Assembly: GCA_003280495.1 (NCBI GenBank)
Contig: QCET01000008.1
Coordinates: 1-44,470, forward strand
DNA length: 44,470 bases
From: Pelagibacteraceae bacterium AG-359-E06
GTDB taxonomy: Bacteria > Pseudomonadota > Alphaproteobacteria > Pelagibacterales > Pelagibacteraceae
Direction: 5' to 3'
Within the stretch, counting starts at the first letter, position 1, and each line of letters starts with the position of its first letter. Below are positions 34,300-43,612 of this stretch, piece by piece. Below the pieces are notes generated by a model. The model saw nothing but the letters and a program-made list of their open reading frames with translations, was not told the DNA's origin and ran no database searches. The position numbers and the translations under genes were made by a program.

Positions 34300-35369
34300 T
34301 ATGAAAAATACCTAAATATATTATTATCGTCTAAGCGAAAAGGTTTTTCAGATTTAAATTTGGTTTTTAAGTTTTTGAATAGTTTTAAAGCTTTTATCAT
34401 ACCTTTTTTACTAAATTTTTTATCGGATTTTACGATTAAAAATTCATTTAGTAGATTATTTTTTAAAAACAATTCTTGAGTTTTTAAACCTCCCTCTATT
34501 AGCAATTTTCGACAATTAAGTTTAAATATTTTTTTACATATTAATTTCGTGTCAATATTTTTATTTAAGCCACATGGGATATATATTAAATTACAATACA
34601 ATTTAATTTTTTTGATTAAATGATTATTTCTACTGCTGTGAAAAATGTATGGTTTTATTTTAGCCAAGTGTTTGTAAGCATTTTTGCTAAATTTGAGTTT
34701 TTGATTTATTAGAAAAATTTTATTTTTTTTTTTTATACCTTTTATTCTACAATTTAATAAAGGCAAGTCATCTTCAAATGTATTTTTACCTACTAGAATA
34801 GAGTCATTTTTATATCTCACTAAGTGAGCAAATTTTAATGCTTTTTTATTTGTAAAATACTTTTTATTTTTATTTTTTGCAAAATAGTCTGAGCTAATAG
34901 CTAATTTTGCAGTTATATATGGTAATTCATTTTTTTTTGAATAATTGTAATTTTTTATTTCGTTAAAACAAGGGTTGTTAATCGATATTTTGCTAATTGT
35001 GATTTTATTTTTCTTCAAATCATACTTGGCACGATTTATAACTCTAACATCATAATCGTCGAATGAATAAATTACTTTCTTAATTTTTTTTTTTTTAATG
35101 ATTTTAGTACATGACGGATTTTTTCCTTTATGTGCACAAGGAATTAACGAAACATATAATTTTTCTACTTTTTTATTTTTAGTGTTTTTAATAGACTCAT
35201 ATTCGGCATGAGGTGATCCGTTGAGTCCTGTAATGCCTGTAGATAGTATTTGATTTTTAGAAACAGATACTGCTCCAACAGATGGATTAGGAAAGCTTAA
35301 AAACTGATTTATTAACGATAGTTTATTAGCTAAATAAACAAAATATAAATTATTTTTTTCTGTAGGCAT
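34299..35369 (-). CDS. ribD: Bifunctional riboflavin biosynthesis deaminase/reductase RibD
   Basis: Deaminates and reduces the pyrimidine intermediate of riboflavin synthesis. From ATG 35369 the 356-residue protein has a cytidine-deaminase-like domain (about 1-140) with zinc ligands His54 and proton donor Glu56 in 'SPHAEYES', Cys78 in '[11 protein letters not shown]' and Cys87. The reductase domain (about 145-350) has '[11 protein letters not shown]' near 148, '[14 protein letters not shown]' near 183 and '[14 protein letters not shown]' near 288. A TTG one codon upstream is possible but not needed. It overlaps nrdR by 20 bases, a long overlap. Confidence 0.94.
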   Translation of the reverse strand: MPTEKNNLYFVYLANKLSLINQFLSFPNPSVGAVSVSKNQILSTGITGLNGSPHAEYESIKNTKNKKVEKLYVSLIPCAHKGKNPSCTKIIKKKKIKKVIYSFDDYDVRVINRAKYDLKKNKITISKISINNPCFNEIKNYNYSKKNELPYITAKLAISSDYFAKNKNKKYFTNKKALKFAHLVRYKNDSILVGKNTFEDDLPLLNCRIKGIKKKNKIFLINQKLKFSKNAYKHLAKIKPYIFHSSRNNHLIKKIKLYCNLIYIPCGLNKNIDTKLICKKIFKLNCRKLLIEGGLKTQELFLKNNLLNEFLIVKSDKKFSKKGMIKALKLFKNLKTKFKSEKPFRLDDNNIFRYFS

Positions 35370-35811
35370 CAATATTATCTACGAAATTTTCAAAATCTTT
35401 TGCCTCTTTAAAATTTGTATAGACCGATGCAAATCTAACATAACCGACAGGATCGATCTCTTTTAATCCATCCATGACAAACTTTCCGATAGTTGAGGTC
35501 ATAATTTCATTTTGTCCAAGATCTTCTAAATTCCTATAAATTTTTGAAACAAACTTTTCGATTGTTTCACTGTCGACCGGTCTTTTTCTCAAAGCAATAT
35601 TTATTGATCTAGTTAATTTATCTCTATCAAATTGGGATTTTCTCCCATTTTTTTTTATTACAGTTAACTCTCTAAATTGAACTCTTTCAAAAGTTGTGAA
35701 TCTTTGATTACAACATGAGGACAATCTTCTTCTTCTAATAGCTGTTCCATCCTCTGTTGCCCTAGAGTCAATTACAGAAGTGTCTTTTTCTCTACAGAAT
35801 GGGCAAAGCAT
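35350..35811 (-). CDS. nrdR: Ribonucleotide reductase regulator NrdR, variant zinc ribbon
   Basis: Repressor of ribonucleotide reductase genes that senses ATP/dATP. The 153-residue protein has an N-terminal zinc ribbon (1-45), 'CPFC' at 3-6 and 'RRRR' at 26-29, then an ATP cone (about 48-135) with '[16 protein letters not shown]' and '[10 protein letters not shown]'. The second zinc pair reads Ser31-Ser32-Cys33-Cys34 instead of the usual Cys31-x-x-Cys34, so the third ligand is moved by two residues. The codons at about 35707-35730 read this clearly. The glyA-nrdR-ribD order is standard for alphaproteobacteria. The gap to glyA is 2 bases. Confidence 0.94.
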   Translation of the reverse strand: MLCPFCREKDTSVIDSRATEDGTAIRRRRLSSCCNQRFTTFERVQFRELTVIKKNGRKSQFDRDKLTRSINIALRKRPVDSETIEKFVSKIYRNLEDLGQNEIMTSTIGKFVMDGLKEIDPVGYVRFASVYTNFKEAKDFENFVDNIDAYRKK

Positions 35812-35813
35812 GA

Positions 35814-37100
35814 TTAATAGATTGGAAACTGGTTACAAAGTTTAATAACTTTTTCTCTAACTACCTTTTCAACTATTGCATTATTATTTTTATTTTCTTT
35901 AAGACCATTTAACAACTCTGATACTAGCTCACCAACATATTTAAATTCAGCTAATCCAAAGCCTCTAGTGGTACAAGCAGGTGTCCCCAATCGAATACCA
36001 GATGTTACCCATGGCTTTTCTTCGTCGTAGGGTATACCGTTCTTATTACATGTTAAGTTCGCACTAACCATTGATTTCTCTGCGTCTTTGCCTGTGACAT
36101 GAATTGGTCTTAAGTCTAGTAAAATCAAGTGGGTGTCAGTTCCTCCAGAAAAAATTTCAAAACCTGAATTTTTTAATGTTTCAGATAATATTTTTGCATT
36201 ATCTACAACATTTCTCGAATAAATTTTAAATTCATCTTTAAGAGCTTCTCCAAAACAAACTGCTTTTGCAGCTATAACATGCATTAGTGGGCCCCCTTGT
36301 AAGCCCGGGAATACAGCCGAATTAAATTTTTTAGCTAACTCTTCATTATTTGTTAAAATAATTCCTCCTCTTGGACCTCTTAAAACTTTATGTGTAGTAG
36401 AAGTTACCACGTCCGCAAAATCACAAGGATTAGGATAAACTTTGCCTGCTACAAGACCGGAGAAATGAGCCATGTCGACTAACAAATAAGCTCCTACACT
36501 ATCTGCGATCTCTCTAAAAATTTTAAAGTCTATTATTCTTGAGTAAGCGCTTCCTCCAGCTATGATTAGTTTTGGTTTGTGTTTTTTTGCTAAGTCCTTA
36601 ACTTGATCATAATCTATAAGACCATTATCTTTTCTAACACCATAGTGTATTGCATTAAACCATTTTCCAGATTGAGCGGGTGGTGCTCCGTGTGTTAAGT
36701 GACCTCCCTGATCTATACCCATTCCCAGAATTGTGTCTCCCGGTTTAAGTAATGCTAAAAAAACAGCACCATTGGCTTGTGCACCTGAGTGAGGTTGAAC
36801 ATTCGCAAAATTAACATTAAACAATTTTTTTGCTCTTTCTATTGCTAATGTCTCAGCTTTGTCTACAAATTCGCATCCTCCATAATATCTTTTTCCTGGG
36901 TAACCTTCGGCGTATTTATTTGTAAGCACTGATCCTTGGGTTTCAAGAATTGATTTAGAAACAATATTTTCAGAAGCAATTAATTCTAAGTGATGTTGTT
37001 GTCTATTTAATTCTTCTTTTATAAATGACATCAACTCAGGATCAGTTTTTGACAATCCTTCATTAAAAAAATTATAAGTGATTTTGTATTCTTTAGACAT
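35814..37100 (-). CDS. glyA: Serine hydroxymethyltransferase
   Basis: PLP enzyme that interconverts serine and glycine and loads tetrahydrofolate with one-carbon units. The 428-residue length is typical. Motifs: '[12 protein letters not shown]' near 37-48, '[18 protein letters not shown]' near 63-80 and the PLP-lysine segment '[17 protein letters not shown]' near 229-245, Lys around 238. '[11 protein letters not shown]' near 374 is also conserved. Its ATG shares one base with the rpiB stop. I see no leader or riboswitch, since rpiB adjoins it. Confidence 0.97.
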   Translation of the reverse strand: MSKEYKITYNFFNEGLSKTDPELMSFIKEELNRQQHHLELIASENIVSKSILETQGSVLTNKYAEGYPGKRYYGGCEFVDKAETLAIERAKKLFNVNFANVQPHSGAQANGAVFLALLKPGDTILGMGIDQGGHLTHGAPPAQSGKWFNAIHYGVRKDNGLIDYDQVKDLAKKHKPKLIIAGGSAYSRIIDFKIFREIADSVGAYLLVDMAHFSGLVAGKVYPNPCDFADVVTSTTHKVLRGPRGGIILTNNEELAKKFNSAVFPGLQGGPLMHVIAAKAVCFGEALKDEFKIYSRNVVDNAKILSETLKNSGFEIFSGGTDTHLILLDLRPIHVTGKDAEKSMVSANLTCNKNGIPYDEEKPWVTSGIRLGTPACTTRGFGLAEFKYVGELVSELLNGLKENKNNNAIVEKVVREKVIKLCNQFPIY

Positions 37101-37549
37101 TATATTTTATTAATCCTCCTAAGATGTCTTCCCCCTGAAAATTTAGTTGTTAAAAAAATATCTACCATCTTTTTAGCTTTTTTTAAATTTGTTAATTTTG
37201 CGCCTAAGATAATCACATTTGAATTATTATGTTCTCTTGATAGTTTGGATGCTTTTTGATTGTGAGGTAAAGCTGCTCTTATTTTATCAAATCTATTTGC
37301 AGTAATGCTCATTCCAATACCCGTTCCACAAATCAAAATACCCATTTTTTCTTTATTCATTTTTTTTACAAGTTTTTTTGCATAGTCTGGATAATCAACA
37401 GATTTATACAAATTATTTGTTCCAACGTCGCTCACTTTAAATCCTTTTTTTAACAAATATTTAGATATATGCTTTTTTAATATAACACCGGCATGATCTG
37501 CAGCAATTATTACATTTCTAACTAAATATCTGCTATTATTGCTTCTCAA
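37100..37549 (-). CDS. rpiB: Ribose-5-phosphate isomerase B
   Basis: Interconverts ribose 5-phosphate and ribulose 5-phosphate. Conserved elements are '[13 protein letters not shown]' close to the N-terminus, '[10 protein letters not shown]' and the catalytic '[17 protein letters not shown]' with its Cys. The start is uncertain: there is no ATG ahead of the core, only TTG codons at 37609, 37567 and 37549. I choose TTG 37549 (149 residues), because it is nearest the conserved core and has an AGG nine bases before it. The rpiB-glyA-nrdR order is standard. The gene diverges from hemB. Confidence 0.88.
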   Translation of the reverse strand: MRSNNSRYLVRNVIIAADHAGVILKKHISKYLLKKGFKVSDVGTNNLYKSVDYPDYAKKLVKKMNKEKMGILICGTGIGMSITANRFDKIRAALPHNQKASKLSREHNNSNVIILGAKLTNLKKAKKMVDIFLTTKFSGGRHLRRINKI

Positions 37550-37652
37550 AACACTAAACCTATACAATACTATGGAAAAATCACAATATATAGTTATTAA
37601 AAATTGCAATAAGACGCAGTAAATATATGAGAAATTTAGGTAATAATTGCTT

Positions 37653-38639
37653 ATGTTATTATTAAAAAGACAAAGAAGATTAAGATCAAATAAATGGTCA
37701 ATAAATTTATTTAGAGAAAATAATATTTCAGCCAGTGACTTTATCCTTCCAATTTTTTTAACTGATGGAAAAAATCAAAAGCAAGAAATTAAATCTATGC
37801 CAAATGTGCATAGGTATAGCCCTGATAACTTAAAACAACTAATCGACAATGCAATAAAAAATGGGATACAGGCAATAATCTTATTTCCTCAAACTCCTCA
37901 AGATAAAAAAGACGCTGTCGGGTCAGAGGCACTAAATGAGAATAACTTAATTAATAAATCAATTAGAGAAATTAAAAAAGGGTATAATAAAGAGATAGGA
38001 ATTATTACTGATGTTGCGTTGGATCCATATACAACACACGGGCACGATGGTATTTTAAAAGATAATTCTGTACAAAATGATGAAACAGTTGAGAAACTTG
38101 TACAACAATCCTTGTTACAGGTTACTTCAGGTGCCGACGTTATAGCTCCTTCAGATATGATGGATGGAAGAATTTTTAGTATAAGAAATGCACTTGAAAA
38201 AAACAATTTTAAAAATACTTTAATACTTTCTTATGCTGCAAAATATGCATCAGGATTTTATGGTCCATTTAGAGACGGCGTAGGATCAACTCAAAAAGAA
38301 GGAATTGATAAAAGCTCTTATCAACTTGATAGTGCAAATTCTGATGATGCATTAAGACAAATAGAAGGGGATCTAAAAGATGGTGCAGACATGATCATGA
38401 TAAAACCAGGTTTAACTTATTTAGATATTATATCTCAAACAAAAGATAAATATAATGTTCCAATTGTAGCTTATAATGTTTCAGGTGAGTATTCTATGAT
38501 TAAAAATGGAATTAAAAATAAAATATTTAATGAAAATATTTTAAAAGAAATCATGATATCATTTAAAAGAGCTGGAGCTAGCGCAATTGTTAGTTATTTT
38601 GCTATAGAATATATTGAGAAATTTTTAAATCAAAAATAA
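37653..38639 (+). CDS. hemB: Delta-aminolevulinic acid dehydratase (porphobilinogen synthase)
   Basis: Joins two 5-aminolevulinate molecules in heme synthesis, upstream of the product used by CtaA. From ATG 37653 it has 328 residues; a TTG two codons earlier (37647) is an alternative, and 'TAGG' sits 6 or 12 bases before them. The Schiff-base lysines are in 'YAAKYASGFYGPF' near 195 and 'MIKPGLTYLDI' near 250. The metal segment reads 'DVALDPYTTHGHDG', with Ala/Asp/Asp instead of the three Cys of zinc enzymes, so it is the Mg-dependent type usual in alphaproteobacteria and plastids. Its 3' end overlaps the convergent flavin reductase gene by 10 bases. Confidence 0.96.
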   Translation: MLLLKRQRRLRSNKWSINLFRENNISASDFILPIFLTDGKNQKQEIKSMPNVHRYSPDNLKQLIDNAIKNGIQAIILFPQTPQDKKDAVGSEALNENNLINKSIREIKKGYNKEIGIITDVALDPYTTHGHDGILKDNSVQNDETVEKLVQQSLLQVTSGADVIAPSDMMDGRIFSIRNALEKNNFKNTLILSYAAKYASGFYGPFRDGVGSTQKEGIDKSSYQLDSANSDDALRQIEGDLKDGADMIMIKPGLTYLDIISQTKDKYNVPIVAYNVSGEYSMIKNGIKNKIFNENILKEIMISFKRAGASAIVSYFAIEYIEKFLNQK

Positions 38640-39103
38640 TTGCTTTTAAAAAAAATCAAAGGTTCTTTTCCTTTTAATATTTTAAAACTTTTGACTTTGT
38701 GTAATACTAAATAATGATCACCTACATTGTAGGTTTTATATAATTTACACTCTAAATAACCTAAAGATTCTTTAACAATATTATTTAAATACAATTTATT
38801 GAAAGTATTATTTGTACTAGCTAATTTTTTAGAAATTTTTTTTTGCTTTTTCGATAAGAATATTATTTTATAGATAACGTTTTTCCTTAAAAAATTTTTT
38901 TTAGATTTAGAAGTTTTATCAAGACACCACATAATAATTTTAGGTTTTAAAGAAACTGGAGCAAATGAATTTACTGTAATACCTTCATATTGTGACTCTT
39001 TCTTGTAAATAATTGAGGTTATTCCTGTAGTAAAAAGTGAGAGACAATTTATAAATTTATTTTTCAAATTGACCCCACTTAACTCTATTCCATGCTCTTT
39101 CAT
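38630..39103 (-). CDS. Flavin reductase-like FMN-binding split-barrel protein
   Basis: A 157-residue protein (from ATG 39103) of the flavin reductase-like family, which binds FMN and usually reduces free flavin with NAD(P)H for a partner oxygenase, or acts on small substrates. Visible: 'FTTGITSII' (usual 'TGVtvvT'), 'YEGITVNSFAPVSLKPKIIM' (usual 'G.T.nSf.svSl.Pp') and a C-terminal 'VGDHYLVLHKV' (usual 'gDH.i..g.V'). A TTG at 39067, preceded by GGGG, is an alternative start giving 145 residues. It overlaps DUF2061 by 47 (or 11) bases, and hemB at its 3' end by 10. No oxygenase partner is nearby, so the substrate is unknown. Confidence 0.8.
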   Translation of the reverse strand: MKEHGIELSGVNLKNKFINCLSLFTTGITSIIYKKESQYEGITVNSFAPVSLKPKIIMWCLDKTSKSKKNFLRKNVIYKIIFLSKKQKKISKKLASTNNTFNKLYLNNIVKESLGYLECKLYKTYNVGDHYLVLHKVKSFKILKGKEPLIFFKSNYF

Positions 39104-39269
39104 GAAAGTAATACAAAATAATTTTAGTGATAACTTCAATTGTAGCTATCCATCCACCGACAGATATGCTGCCACTTACAAACCAAGCTATTAAGAATGT
39201 ATCTAATGAGGCTAATATTCTCCAAGTAATAGTTTTTATTAAACTTCTTATTCTAATATCTCTAGTCAT
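39057..39269 (-). CDS. DUF2061 small membrane protein
   Basis: A 70-residue protein of unknown function. It matches the DUF2061 layout: 'RSLIKTITWRILASLDTFLIAWFV' appears as 'IKTITWRILASLDTF' (11-25), then 'GWIATIEVITKIILYYFHER' (39-58) and 'AWNRVKWG' (59-66). Two hydrophobic segments (about 18-32 and 38-55) suggest an inner-membrane location. Its start overlaps parC by 8 bases and its end overlaps the flavin reductase gene, so all three are probably cotranslated. In other bacteria DUF2061 often sits near cysteine/sulfate genes, of which I see none here. Confidence 0.82.
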   Translation of the reverse strand: MTRDIRIRSLIKTITWRILASLDTFLIAWFVSGSISVGGWIATIEVITKIILYYFHERAWNRVKWGQFEK

Positions 39270-41508
39270 TAATTATTTTTATATTTTTTTTATATCCTCT
39301 AAATAAATTAAGATTAAATTTACTAGTTATCTTTTTACCAGATCCTGGTCTTTTAGTAATATAACTTTTAGATTGAAAACTTTTAATCTCTTGTTCAAAA
39401 ATATCATTAAATACTAAATTTTTTTCTAAACAACTTAAACTACAAACTGAATAACCTTTATTTTTAAATGAATTCACTCCTGCACCGTTATTCAAATTTG
39501 GTATTTCTTTTTTATTTAGTATAATTAATTTATAATCCTCTGATCTATTCAAAAAAACAGCAATGTATTCAGAAACACCGTTTAACATTAAACTTCCAAA
39601 AAAAGAATCATTAGAATTAATATTAACTATTTTTTTCCCTGATCTTTTATTAGAGTAAAGATTGCCTGAATCAGCAATAAACATTTTTCCCATTTTAGTT
39701 GATAACAAAATTTTGCTATTTTCGACATACTCAAAGCAATCAATTATTTTTTCCGAATCTTTAAGTTTTAGATAATTAGATATTTGCTTACCCTTTTGTG
39801 ATCTTCCTACTAATTTTTCGATTGGTAAGGTATAAGATTTGCCAAAGTTGGATAATAAAATTATTTTTTTTGAAGATTCGCTACATAATATCAAATTGCA
39901 GGTTTTGTCTAATTCATCAAAATTCGTTGGTAAATAATTGCCTTTATTTATTTTTATATAAGCTCCATTAATTATAAAAATAGTAACATCCTCATTTGTC
40001 TTTAAATTTTCTTGAACTTCATCTGCGTCCATTTGTTTAAAATTATCTAATACCGTTCTTCTTTTTCCAAAAACGCTATTTTCTCCAAAATTTAATGATA
40101 TTTGATCAAATTCTTTGTTAATTTCTTTTTTTTGCAATGCTCTTGACCTTAGTATTTTCTGTATAATATTTTTTTCACTAGATAAATTTTTAAATTCATT
40201 TTTGATTTCATGCTCCTCGATTTTTTTTAAGTTTTTTAATTTCATATCAAGTATTGCATCAGCTTGAAAATTATTTAAGTTATATCTTTTTATTAAGCTT
40301 TTTTTAGGGTCCTTATCATTTCTTATTATTTTTATGATATTATTAATATTTCTAAATACTATTAAAAAACCTTTTAAAACATTTAATCTTTTATTAATTT
40401 TTTTTAATAAATAAGAATTTTTTTTATTTAAAATTAAATACCTGTGTTTTAAAAAATTTTTTAAAACATCAATCAAAGGCATGACACGTGGTTGCTGTTT
40501 ATCATTTAATATATTCATGTTTAGAAAGAATTTGGTACTTAAGTCTGTTTGATTAAAGAGTGATTCCATTAAAATATTTGGATCAACATTTCTATTTTTT
40601 GGCCTTAATATTATTCTTATTTTTTCATCAGACTCATCGATAATATTATCAAGAAGTTTATTCTTTTTTTCTAAAATTAAGTTCGCTATTTTTTCTATAA
40701 GTTTAGATTTATTAACTTGATATGGTATTTGTGTTACAACTATTTGATACAATCCTCTTCCTAACTCTTCAATTTTGTAACTTGCCCTTATTTCAAAAAA
40801 ACCTTTGCCTGTCTTATAAGCTTTTTGTATTTCCTTCTTGTTATTATTTAAAACACCGCCGGTAGGAAAATCAGGCCCTTTAATAATTTTAAGTAAATCA
40901 TTTAATTTTGTATTAGGTTTGTCATTAATAATTTTAATCCCGTTGCATAATTCTGTAATATTATGCGGCGGAATATTTGTTGCCATTCCTACAGCAATAC
41001 CACTCGATCCATTTGCTAATATATTAGGGAATTGTGATGGCAATATTTCTGGCTCCTCAAGTTCGCCGTCGTAGGTTTTTTTAAAATTTACTGTATCGTA
41101 CTCGATATCTTTAAGTATAGTCTCAGCAACTGAAGTAAGTTTAGCTTCAGTGTATCTCATTGCGGCAGCATTATCACCGTCTATATTTCCAAAGTTACCT
41201 TGACCATAAACAAGTGGGTATTTTGTTAAAAAATCTTGAGCAAGTCTAACAAGTGCATCATAAACTGATTGATCGCCATGTGGATGAAACTTTCCGATAA
41301 CATCACCAACAACTCTTGCAGACTTTTTAAATTGTGATTTTGGTCCTAAATTAAGTAAGTACATCGCATAAATCAATCTTCTATGTACTGGCTTTAATCC
41401 GTCTCTTAAATCAGGAAGTGCTCTTTGCGTTATCGTGGATAATGCGTAAGAAAGATATTTTTTTGCAAATTGATTTTTTAATTCTTCTTTTAAGATATTT
41501 TTATTCAT
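39262..41508 (-). CDS. parC: DNA topoisomerase IV subunit A
   Basis: Type IIA topoisomerase subunit that cuts and rejoins DNA, mainly to decatenate chromosomes. The 748-residue protein has the breakage-reunion domain with 'ALPDLRDGLKPVHRRLIYAM' (30-49), the quinolone-pocket segment 'FHPHGDQSVYDALVRLAQ' near 73-90 and the catalytic Tyr in 'AMRYTEAKL' near 118, then a C-terminal domain with degenerate propeller blades. The cluster rnc-era-recO-parC is alphaproteobacterial and supports ParC over GyrA, as does the early 'SARVVGDVIGKFHPHGD' and the lack of a GyrA box. It overlaps recO by 8 bases. Confidence 0.94.
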   Translation of the reverse strand: MNKNILKEELKNQFAKKYLSYALSTITQRALPDLRDGLKPVHRRLIYAMYLLNLGPKSQFKKSARVVGDVIGKFHPHGDQSVYDALVRLAQDFLTKYPLVYGQGNFGNIDGDNAAAMRYTEAKLTSVAETILKDIEYDTVNFKKTYDGELEEPEILPSQFPNILANGSSGIAVGMATNIPPHNITELCNGIKIINDKPNTKLNDLLKIIKGPDFPTGGVLNNNKKEIQKAYKTGKGFFEIRASYKIEELGRGLYQIVVTQIPYQVNKSKLIEKIANLILEKKNKLLDNIIDESDEKIRIILRPKNRNVDPNILMESLFNQTDLSTKFFLNMNILNDKQQPRVMPLIDVLKNFLKHRYLILNKKNSYLLKKINKRLNVLKGFLIVFRNINNIIKIIRNDKDPKKSLIKRYNLNNFQADAILDMKLKNLKKIEEHEIKNEFKNLSSEKNIIQKILRSRALQKKEINKEFDQISLNFGENSVFGKRRTVLDNFKQMDADEVQENLKTNEDVTIFIINGAYIKINKGNYLPTNFDELDKTCNLILCSESSKKIILLSNFGKSYTLPIEKLVGRSQKGKQISNYLKLKDSEKIIDCFEYVENSKILLSTKMGKMFIADSGNLYSNKRSGKKIVNINSNDSFFGSLMLNGVSEYIAVFLNRSEDYKLIILNKKEIPNLNNGAGVNSFKNKGYSVCSLSCLEKNLVFNDIFEQEIKSFQSKSYITKRPGSGKKITSKFNLNLFRGYKKNIKIIND

Positions 41509-42124
41509 TATAAAAAAGTGTGTTTAACATGTTTCTATAATAGAATTTAATATTTTTATCGTGAAATTGTTTATCATAAATATTTTTATTTATATCCAAA
41601 ATATTTTTTAAATCATTAAAAATATAATCTGATTTTCTATCTAATAACAATGAAGGTATATAACTTTTTTTAATATTATCTTGATCGTCATAACCATAAC
41701 CTAAATCACATAAAGTATCATATTCCCATAAAACAAATTTTTTGAGAGGATCTTCATCAAAATTATTAATTAAATTATCAAGTGAATTGTAAATTTTATT
41801 AAAAGATTGTCTTTCAGGAAAAATTTTTGAGGAAATTTCAAAAATTGAATTAAAAATTAACAATTTTTTTTTATCATTAAAATACAAAAAACCATTTGAA
41901 GTCAATAATTCACAATTAAAGTATCCTAAAGAGTCTTCAGTTTTTGACTTGTAATGTAAGTGTAATTTATTTCCAATTTGCAATTTATTTTTATATTTTT
42001 TTGAATTTCCACCGTAGATAATTCCACTATAATAACCGTGATTATTTGTAAAAAAATTTGCTATTATCGAATTTTCAGAATAATTAATTATCTTTACTAA
42101 ATATCCTTCATCTGTCCAAATCAT
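41501..42124 (-). CDS. recO: DNA repair protein RecO
   Basis: Loads RecA with RecR in recombinational gap repair. From ATG 42124 the protein has 207 residues: 'MIWTDEGYLVKIINYSENSI' matches the usual RecO start ('M.w.deGiVL..r.hgE.saiv'), then 'HGYYSGIIYGGNSKKY' (usual 'hG...glvrGarS...'). The N-terminal OB fold covers about 1-78 and the rest is helical. A 'CDLGYGYD' segment near 153 matches the family's 'L...Gf.ld'. The Cys-rich zinc motif of some RecO proteins is absent. The gene begins 1 base after the era stop. Sequence divergence is high but the context is firm. Confidence 0.9.
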   Translation of the reverse strand: MIWTDEGYLVKIINYSENSIIANFFTNNHGYYSGIIYGGNSKKYKNKLQIGNKLHLHYKSKTEDSLGYFNCELLTSNGFLYFNDKKKLLIFNSIFEISSKIFPERQSFNKIYNSLDNLINNFDEDPLKKFVLWEYDTLCDLGYGYDDQDNIKKSYIPSLLLDRKSDYIFNDLKNILDINKNIYDKQFHDKNIKFYYRNMLNTLFYNE

Positions 42125-42125
42125 T

Positions 42126-42941
42126 CTAATTACCAACGATAACGTTAAGAAATAAATGTACTTTTGATTTTAATATTTCTTCTAGTTGTTTTCTAGAGTA
42201 TTGACCAATCAATTTAAGCATTTTTCCAGACTTGCCTATAATAATTCTCTGTTGATTTTTATTTTTTACTACAAGATTTTGATAAATCTTTACAGATTTT
42301 GTTTTTATTATTTTTTGTGTTATCACGTTTGTTTGATAAGGTATCTCTTGATTTGTAAACCTAAATATCGCCTCTCTGGTAATTTCAGCAAAAAATTTGC
42401 TCTTAGACATTGTATGTTTTTTTTCTAGATTATAATTTTTTTTTTGTTTCGTATTTTTATATATATATTGTAAAAAATTATTTAAACTTATCTCTTTAAG
42501 TGCAGAAATATAAAATATGTCTTGAAAAATATTTAAAAATTCAATTTTTTCAACTTTCTTAATTACATAAGTTTTTGAAACTAAGTCAATTTTATTAAAA
42601 ATTAAAATTTTAGGTTTATTAACTTTTATTATTCTATCTCTTATATCATTAAGAAAATCCAATTTTGATTTTATATCAATTAGTACACAAACTATATCTG
42701 AAGTTTTTATTGCTTCATTTGCAGTATTAATAAAATTAACATTATTTTTTTTGCTGTAAAAACCAGGTGTATCTATAAATATAATATTACTATCTTTAAA
42801 CTTTATGTTGGCACGAATGTTTAAGTTTGTAGTTTGAACTTTATGTGAAACGATTGATATTTTTTTTTTATTTAAAGCATTAATTAATGTTGATTTTCCA
42901 GAATTTGTTGGACCTATTATTGAAACTAAAGATGATTTCAT
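42126..42941 (-). CDS. era: GTPase Era
   Basis: GTPase that binds 16S rRNA and helps 30S maturation. The 271-residue protein has G1 'GPTNSGKST' (10-18), G3 'IDTPGF' near 57, G4 'NKID' near 116 and G5 'ISAL' near 145, with a C-terminal KH domain holding 'IIGKSGKMLKLIGQYSR' near 236. Length is slightly below E. coli Era (301). It overlaps rnc by 4 bases (ATGA), the common rnc-era pair, linking rRNA processing and assembly. Confidence 0.95.
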   Translation of the reverse strand: MKSSLVSIIGPTNSGKSTLINALNKKKISIVSHKVQTTNLNIRANIKFKDSNIIFIDTPGFYSKKNNVNFINTANEAIKTSDIVCVLIDIKSKLDFLNDIRDRIIKVNKPKILIFNKIDLVSKTYVIKKVEKIEFLNIFQDIFYISALKEISLNNFLQYIYKNTKQKKNYNLEKKHTMSKSKFFAEITREAIFRFTNQEIPYQTNVITQKIIKTKSVKIYQNLVVKNKNQQRIIIGKSGKMLKLIGQYSRKQLEEILKSKVHLFLNVIVGN

Positions 42942-43612
42942 ATTTTTAAACTTTGTAATAGTTTCTTCGCAGCTAAAGACTGAGCTATTTTTTTTGATCT
43001 TCCCTCAGCGATATAGGCTTTAGATCCCGTTATATTTACCGATACTTTAAAAATTGGTTTATGAGATGGTCCATGATTTGAAATATTTTTATAAATTGGT
43101 AATTTTTTAAATTTTTTTAATGAATATTCTTGTAATTTAGTTTTTGGATCTATTATATTACCGGATATTTTATTAAATTTATTTTTCCATAATTTTAAAA
43201 CAACTTTATTTGTAATCTCAAAACCTTGATCAAGATATACTGCGCCTATTAGAGACTCACATAAATCACCGAATATTTTTTCATTTCCAAATTTGTTCTT
43301 TTTTTGCGATTTACTAAGATTGAGAAAGTTATTTAATTTTAAATCTTGTATTATTTTAGCACATGTAGATTTATTTACTAACAAAGCCAATTTTTTATCT
43401 AATTGTCCTTCAGAATCTGTTGGATAAATTTTATTTAAATTACCTGCAATTACTAACCCTAATACTCTATCACCTAAAAATTCAAGACGTTCATTATTAA
43501 TCTCGATTGCCTTTGACACGCTTTTATGTGTAAAAGCCTGTTCTAAAATTTTTTTTTTATTAAATTTAATTCCTATAATTTTCTCAATTTGTTCAATTTC
43601 TATTTTATTCAT
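42938..43612 (-). CDS. rnc: Ribonuclease III
   Basis: Double-strand-specific endoribonuclease that processes rRNA precursors and structured mRNAs. The 224-residue protein has the signature 'NERLEFLGDRVL' (40-51), a second catalytic site 'GDLCESLIGAVYLD' near 118-131 with Asp and Glu in place, and a C-terminal dsRNA-binding domain (about 155-222) with 'DPKTKLQEYSLKK' and 'GRSKKIAQSLAAKKLL'. Its ATG shares one base with the lepB stop. Sequence and length are normal. Confidence 0.96.
   Translation of the reverse strand: MNKIEIEQIEKIIGIKFNKKKILEQAFTHKSVSKAIEINNERLEFLGDRVLGLVIAGNLNKIYPTDSEGQLDKKLALLVNKSTCAKIIQDLKLNNFLNLSKSQKKNKFGNEKIFGDLCESLIGAVYLDQGFEITNKVVLKLWKNKFNKISGNIIDPKTKLQEYSLKKFKKLPIYKNISNHGPSHKPIFKVSVNITGSKAYIAEGRSKKIAQSLAAKKLLQSLKI

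Noticed and set aside
37100-37549. A glycine riboswitch ahead of glyA
   Set aside because: rpiB ends at the glyA start with a one-base overlap, leaving no leader.
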